Source: Chitinophagia bacterium (GTDB lineage: Bacteria; Bacteroidota; Bacteroidia; Chitinophagales; Chitinophagaceae). Taken from it: a stretch of DNA of 9,878 bases. Both the position numbers and the translations under genes were made by a program. Of the stretch, positions 5,987 through 9,878 are shown in pieces. Within the stretch, counting starts at the first letter, position 1; each line of letters opens with the position of its first letter. Location: contig RGVM01000052.1 in the NCBI GenBank assembly GCA_010027295.1, positions 1 to 9,878 on the forward strand. The letters are read 5' to 3'. The notes below the pieces were generated by a model, which was not told where the DNA came from, searched no databases, and was given only the letters and a program-made list of their open reading frames with translations.

Positions 5987-7027
5987 TCAGAATTTCGGGC
6001 ACCTGACCGCATATTGTGCCGAGTTGTCCCTTTCGGTGAACCCCGAATAGGACATCGAGATCTCAAAGCCGCCCCTGGCGCGCGCGATGGCAGCCGCATC
6101 CCCGACCGTGACATCGTAGCTGAATCCGATGTTCAAGGGCTGCAAGTCGATCCGGATCGTGGGGATGACGGCATCCCTCATGCGGTAGAAGAGGCCCATG
6201 TACAGGACGGTGCTGTTGTTGGCATCCCCCAGTCTCCGGTCGTAGAGCCCCCCCAGGATCGTTTGTCGGTAGGGGAGTTGCAGGATATGGTCGCCATGGA
6301 AGGTGAGGTGTGATATCTCCGACAATCCCAGCCGTAACCCTGTCGACAGCACCCATTTGGGGAGGTGGGTGATATTTCGGTAGAAGGCATTCACGGGACG
6401 GTTGAAATGATGGTAGGATGCCCCTATGAAGTACAGATGCCGTTCCTCCGTACCCATGCTGGAATTGAAGCTCATGCCCACTCCAGCATCGAAGTAGGCA
6501 TAGCCCGGGGAGAAGGTCTCGTTGTCGGGCAGGGACCCATTGAAGGATATCCCGTCGAACTGGCTGTTGGTGGTGACCTTGGACCTGTCGAGCCGCCGGG
6601 TGACTAGTCCTCCGAAGAATCCCAGTGAGAGGTAGCTGCTGCGAACGGAGCTGACCGACTTGTGGTAGTTGACGACTGGCAGCATGTGCCCCGAAGTCAT
6701 GGCGACGCTGCCGGCACGGTCGTAGAGCAGCTGGAGGCCGAGCGTCAGGAAGTCGTCGCTATTGAATATGGTGGACTTCCGTTCCATGTTGAGGGATCCG
6801 GTCTGGTAGGGGAACGAGATGCTGTTCCACTGGTTTCTGTACACTGCCTGGAAGCGGTAGTCTCCGCTGAAAATACCCGCCAGGGCAGGGTTACGCAACA
6901 TGGGTGCCTCATGGAATTGCGAGAAGTAGAGGTCCTGCCCCTGCAGGGAACTGGCCGCAAGGGCCAGGGCCCATGCCGCTGCCAGTGATTTTTGTATGGA
7001 TATGGTTCCGGGCCGTCTCAGTTTCAT
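5987..7027 (-). CDS. PorP/SprF family type IX secretion outer-membrane protein
   Basis: The 346-residue product has a signal peptide (basic MKLRRPG..., hydrophobic stretch to about residue 30, cleavage near LQGQ). A predicted outer-membrane beta-barrel rich in alternating strands follows. Family hallmarks are QDLYFSQFHEAPMLRNPALA (31-50), YRNQW (63-67), and the C-terminal GGFEISMSY (319-327) with the terminal CPKF. PorP/SprF-family proteins work with the type IX system; in Flavobacterium johnsoniae, SprF is needed to export the adhesin SprB. It starts 4 bases after the stop of the CHU_C-ended PKD gene, the usual paired arrangement of a type B T9SS substrate and its PorP/SprF-like partner. The two are almost certainly one operon, and this protein probably serves that neighbour. 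It is probably one of several paralogues in the genome, so no symbol is given. Confidence 0.93.
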   Translation of the reverse strand: MKLRRPGTISIQKSLAAAWALALAASSLQGQDLYFSQFHEAPMLRNPALAGIFSGDYRFQAVYRNQWNSISFPYQTGSLNMERKSTIFNSDDFLTLGLQLLYDRAGSVAMTSGHMLPVVNYHKSVSSVRSSYLSLGFFGGLVTRRLDRSKVTTNSQFDGISFNGSLPDNETFSPGYAYFDAGVGMSFNSSMGTEERHLYFIGASYHHFNRPVNAFYRNITHLPKWVLSTGLRLGLSEISHLTFHGDHILQLPYRQTILGGLYDRRLGDANNSTVLYMGLFYRMRDAVIPTIRIDLQPLNIGFSYDVTVGDAAAIARARGGFEISMSYSGFTERDNSAQYAVRCPKF

Positions 7028-7031
7028 AACG

Positions 7032-7601
7032 TCATCTGATCAGTGCCACATCGCCCTTCTTGGAGACCATTCCCTGGTTGTCGCAGATAACGTCCACGAA
7101 ATAAACATAGACGTCGGGAGGTAGCAGTCGTCCCTTGTACCGGCCGTCCCATCCCGCGGAGGGATCATTCGGACTGATGTCCTGCCGTTGAAATACCATT
7201 TCCCCCCATCGGTTGAAGATGCGCATGGCACGGATGCTTCTGACACCGGAACCGCGGGGGTAGAAGATTTCATTGATGCCGTCGCCGTTGGGGGAGAAGG
7301 TGTTCGGCATGAAGATATTGTCGGTTTCGCAGAGTACGATGATTTTGACTTCGTCCGAAGAACTGCACTTACCCGGGTTGGAGGCGGTCAGCTTGTAGGT
7401 CGTGGTGATCTTCGGAGATGCGACAGGGTTGGCGCAGCCTGTGCAACTCAGACCCAGGGATGGCGTCCATTGGTAGGTACTGACATCCGCGGATGTCACC
7501 GGCTTGAGCTGCAGGCTTCCGCCCGAACGGATGGATGCGTCCGCTCCGGCGAATACGGATGGATAGTTGTACGATGGAACGGAAGCAGTTCTTCCTGTCA
7601 T
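7032..7601 (-). CDS. C-terminal part of frameshifted PKD protein: T9SS type B sorting domain (CHU_C)
   Basis: This frame carries the end of the large surface protein. From about YPSVFAGADASI (residues 13-24 of this frame) it continues the last Ig-like repeat (STYQWTPSLGLSCTGCANP, 41-59). It then enters the gliding-motility C-terminal domain at about 95-189: NIFMPNTFSPNGDGINE (95-111), MRIFNRWGEMVF (126-137), AGWDGRYKG (149-157), PPDVYVYFVDV (161-171) and the end KKGDVALIR. This is the type B (CHU_C) sorting signal by which the type IX system exports and anchors proteins such as SprB. The ATG at 7599-7601 is almost certainly not a true start: the upstream codons encode nothing family-like and it sits inside a repeat whose first half is in the neighbouring frame. 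It should be joined to the upstream reading frame. Confidence 0.88.
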   Translation of the reverse strand: MTGRTASVPSYNYPSVFAGADASIRSGGSLQLKPVTSADVSTYQWTPSLGLSCTGCANPVASPKITTTYKLTASNPGKCSSSDEVKIIVLCETDNIFMPNTFSPNGDGINEIFYPRGSGVRSIRAMRIFNRWGEMVFQRQDISPNDPSAGWDGRYKGRLLPPDVYVYFVDVICDNQGMVSKKGDVALIR

Positions 7602-9878
7602 ATCCCGTCACCGTGTAGACGGTCGTCACGGAGGGCCGGGCCACCGGGTTCGGGATGTTGGGGTCGCTGAGTCCTGAGGTGGGGCTCCAAGTGAAGTATT
7701 CCGTTCCGCTTGCTTTAAGCTGGACGCTGCCTCCGATGCATAGCGTGTCATGGGCGGTTGTGACGACGGTACCGGGTCTGATAACCTGCACGCGTATGGA
7801 ATCCGTTCCGATGCAGCCGAAGGCGTTGGTCCCCTGCACGACATAGGTTGTCGAACTGTCGGGAAGTGCGGTCGTTCCGGCGCAGGTGGTGCAATAGATG
7901 CCTGTTGCGGGCGGCATCCAGCGGTATGTGTTGGCGCCGGTTGCCATGAGGATCAGGGGCTGTCCGAGGCAGACGGTCGTGTCTGGTGGCAGGATGATGT
8001 CGGGAATCGAATCGACCCGGATGGTTCTTCGCACCGTGTCGGTGCAACCGGAGGAGTTTGTCAGGAGGAGGCTTATGGCATAGCTGCCGACCTTGGGGTA
8101 TGACTGGGCCGGGGGTGAGGGGGAGGAAGAGGTCTGCCCGTTGCCGAAGTCCCAGGACCAGCGCAGGATGGATGTATCGCGGGGTTGTGTGGTTTCCAGG
8201 CCCTTGAGGGTCAGGGTGCGGTCCAGACAGAGCGAGGAGTCGCCTGTGATAGTAGCCCTGGGGGTCCTCACGATGCGAATGGCCGCCGGTTGGTAGATTC
8301 GGCCGCTGCAGCCTTCCTGTGTCGTGACACTCAGTGACACGCCGTACACGCCGGGTGAGGCGTACACCGTGGAGGGGTTGGGAAGGATGGAGCCGGAGCC
8401 GTTGCCAAGGTCCCATATCCTCTCTTTGAAAGCACCCACGATACGGCTGGTGTCTTGGAAACTCACGTCGCCCCTGTCGCAGAAGAGGGGTTTCGAGAGG
8501 GTGAATCCCGGGATGACCCCGAATGCCCGTACAGTGTCGCGCAGCGGCAGGGTGACTTTGCAGCCCTCGGAGTTCTTGAGGATGATGCGGGGGGTGTAGA
8601 AGCCAGGCCGTGAGTAGAGGTGTGAGTTGGAGAGCGTCTTGGTGGCTGCCGTCCCGTCGTCGTAATCCCAGATTACGGAGTCGACATCGCTGGCGTTGAG
8701 GACTCGGAATATTGTCCTCACGGTGTCGCAGCCCGTGGTGTTGGCTGTGGCGGGTACACCCGATGGCCCCAGGATGCGGATGGATTGGGTGGCTGTGTCA
8801 CGGCAACCGCCGGGACTGGTGACGACGAGTCTGGTGAGGTAGTTGCCTGGATACAGATAGATCTGAGTAGGATTGGCGAGGCTGGACCGGTTGCCGTCGC
8901 CGAAGGTCCAGGAGAAGTCCTTTGCGTACTTGCCCTTGAAATCGAAGCGCGGGCTAAGGGGCGGACAGCGGCTGAAGGTGTCGCTCAGGGCGAAGGAGGC
9001 ATCGGGAGTATCCACCAGGATGTATGCTTGCTGGGTGTCCGAGACCTGGCATCCGATGAAGTCCCTCACCGATAGGGAGACCGTGTAGAGTCCCGGTTTG
9101 CCGTACACATGGCGAGGCTCCCTCTCGGTGGAACGGGTACTGTCGCCAAAGTCCCAGACGTACATTCCACCCTGGGCGATGGAGAGGTTTCTGAAGTCGA
9201 CGGTTCCTCCCGGGCAGCTCTGGCGCGCGTCGGACTGGAAGGCGGCCCTGGGCTCGCTGACGAGGATGTAGGAACTGAGCACCATGCTGTCGGAGCAGCC
9301 CTTGTCGTCGGTCACCACGAGTTTGACAGTGAAGGAGCCAGTGTCTGCATAGCGGTGCCTCACCTGTAGGCTGTCGGGATGTGCCTGCAGGGAGGTACCG
9401 TCACCGAAATACCATACCCTCCGTGCGATCCTCGAATAGCTGTCGATGCGGGATGTATCCGAAAAGACCGCCTCCGTCCCCTTGCAGCGGCGCCTGTCCA
9501 AGGAGAGGAAGCCGGCCTTGGGCCCCCCGATGATGATGGGTGGCCCCTTGACCGTGTCGGAGCAACCATGTATATCGGTGATCTTGAGGCGGGTGTTGTA
9601 GAGCCCGCTGTTCAGGTAGACCCTGGAGGTGCTGGGTGTGGATTCGGTGAAGAACCCGTCACCCAGGTCCCACTCATACCTTCGTATGTTTTCGTATTTC
9701 GTACCGGTGGACGTGAATATGATGGCCGCTCCGTTGCAGAGGGATGCGAACGAAGACCGCACGGTATAGGTGGCCGAGTCGCGTATGACGGGGATGGTAG
9801 TTTTTAGGTAGCTGGTACAGGCTCCGTTGATGACCTTGAGTAAGATATCGTTCCATGACATGGCGCAAGATGCGTTAC
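7369..9878 (-). CDS. Large multi-PKD-domain surface protein, N-terminal part (5' end outside window, frameshifted at 3' end)
   Basis: The frame is open through the right edge, so the protein begins outside the window; the first in-window Met (9859-9861) is internal. Counting from that Met, about seven PKD domains (residues 35-620, bases about 8002-9759) follow one another. They share WDLGDG, WYFGDG, WDFGDS, WTFGDG, WDYDDG, WDLGNG and WDFGNG motifs, each ending in a GC-containing strand. About two Ig-like repeats follow (621-766). Each domain has one Cys near its start and one 51-63 residues later. PKD domains are beta-sandwiches typical of cell-surface adhesins. After residue about 766 (near base 7563) family resemblance stops; the last 60-odd residues to 7369 are out-of-frame translation, while the true continuation is in the adjacent frame. 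Together with the CHU_C end this is a T9SS type B substrate, and PorP/SprF follows. Confidence 0.88.
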   Translation of the reverse strand, partial: NASCAMSWNDILLKVINGACTSYLKTTIPVIRDSATYTVRSSFASLCNGAAIIFTSTGTKYENIRRYEWDLGDGFFTESTPSTSRVYLNSGLYNTRLKITDIHGCSDTVKGPPIIIGGPKAGFLSLDRRRCKGTEAVFSDTSRIDSYSRIARRVWYFGDGTSLQAHPDSLQVRHRYADTGSFTVKLVVTDDKGCSDSMVLSSYILVSEPRAAFQSDARQSCPGGTVDFRNLSIAQGGMYVWDFGDSTRSTEREPRHVYGKPGLYTVSLSVRDFIGCQVSDTQQAYILVDTPDASFALSDTFSRCPPLSPRFDFKGKYAKDFSWTFGDGNRSSLANPTQIYLYPGNYLTRLVVTSPGGCRDTATQSIRILGPSGVPATANTTGCDTVRTIFRVLNASDVDSVIWDYDDGTAATKTLSNSHLYSRPGFYTPRIILKNSEGCKVTLPLRDTVRAFGVIPGFTLSKPLFCDRGDVSFQDTSRIVGAFKERIWDLGNGSGSILPNPSTVYASPGVYGVSLSVTTQEGCSGRIYQPAAIRIVRTPRATITGDSSLCLDRTLTLKGLETTQPRDTSILRWSWDFGNGQTSSSPSPPAQSYPKVGSYAISLLLTNSSGCTDTVRRTIRVDSIPDIILPPDTTVCLGQPLILMATGANTYRWMPPATGIYCTTCAGTTALPDSSTTYVVQGTNAFGCIGTDSIRVQVIRPGTVVTTAHDTLCIGGSVQLKASGTEYFTWSPTSGLSDPNIPNPVARPSVTTVYTVTGYDRKNCFRSIVQLSIRIRRSGRIHPFGRKPAAQAGDIRGCQYLPMDAIPGSELHRLRQPCRISEDHHDLQADRLQPG
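7545..7600 (-). other. Frameshift site in the PKD/CHU_C gene
   Basis: On the minus strand, the frame encoding GYDRKNCFRSIVQL is family-like up to about 7565. The frame encoding YPSVFAGADASI is family-like from about 7565 onward, one base shifted (+1). The upstream frame stays open to 7369 but encodes unrelated residues, and the downstream frame has a TGA about 18 bases before its first ATG, so neither frame covers the junction alone. A direct ATCC-ATCC repeat lies at the junction, on the minus strand at about 7555-7562. Cause may be real mutation, phase variation or assembly error. Confidence 0.85.

Noticed and set aside
7545..7600. Programmed ribosomal frameshift joining the PKD and CHU_C frames
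   Set aside because: I see no classic slippery heptamer or adjacent strong downstream stem, and such recoding is not known to me in this family; mutation, slippage or sequencing error is simpler.
7188..7670. Plus-strand frame of 160 codons opposite the CHU_C region
   Set aside because: It is antisense to a well-recognised coding region and has no domain or promoter-like lead.

Overview
The window reads as chromosomal DNA of a fairly GC-rich member of the Bacteroidota, most likely near the Chitinophagaceae or related gliding/T9SS-bearing families. Four things point there: a PorP/SprF-family outer-membrane protein ending in CPKF, a PKD-repeat protein with a gliding-motility (CHU_C, T9SS type B) C-terminus, a separate type A T9SS sorting domain, and a TAnnTTTG-type -7 promoter element. 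The placement below phylum level is inference.

Layout from left to right. (1) Plus strand: the last 39 codons of a class I SAM O-methyltransferase, then a secreted glucosaminidase with one LysM repeat, whose 3' end overlaps hpt (hypoxanthine phosphoribosyltransferase). (2) A convergent spacer (1702-1887) with small stop-codon hairpins, a 7-bp palindromic hairpin and a G-rich 19-bp tandem repeat. (3) Minus strand: the chaperone operon grpE-dnaJ, without dnaK. (4) A divergent spacer with two dyad-symmetric sequences, then rlmI (23S rRNA m5C methyltransferase) on plus. (5) Minus strand: a 113-residue secreted protein that is almost only a type A T9SS sorting domain, then, behind a perfect 10-bp-stem terminator, a peroxiredoxin with its own promoter. 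(6) Minus strand to the right edge: a two-gene module of a very large multi-PKD T9SS type B protein followed 4 bases later by its probable partner, PorP/SprF. The large gene is open at the right edge (5' end missing) and carries a frameshift near 7565 that separates the PKD array from the export signal.

How they work together: grpE and dnaJ are the DnaK cofactors. The PKD/CHU_C protein and PorP/SprF-like protein are expected to form a cell-surface adhesin-like export pair using T9SS. The glucosaminidase acts on cell wall. hpt, rlmI and the peroxiredoxin are housekeeping genes. I see no CRISPR array, RNA gene, transposase, phage gene or defence system. The window is mostly ordinary; the points most worth checking are the frameshift, the orphan sorting-domain protein, the repeat/G-tract spacer and the overlapping, apparently shortened glucosaminidase. 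No gene-free stretch exceeds 300 bases; the longest are 123-268, 1702-1887 and 3667-3823.
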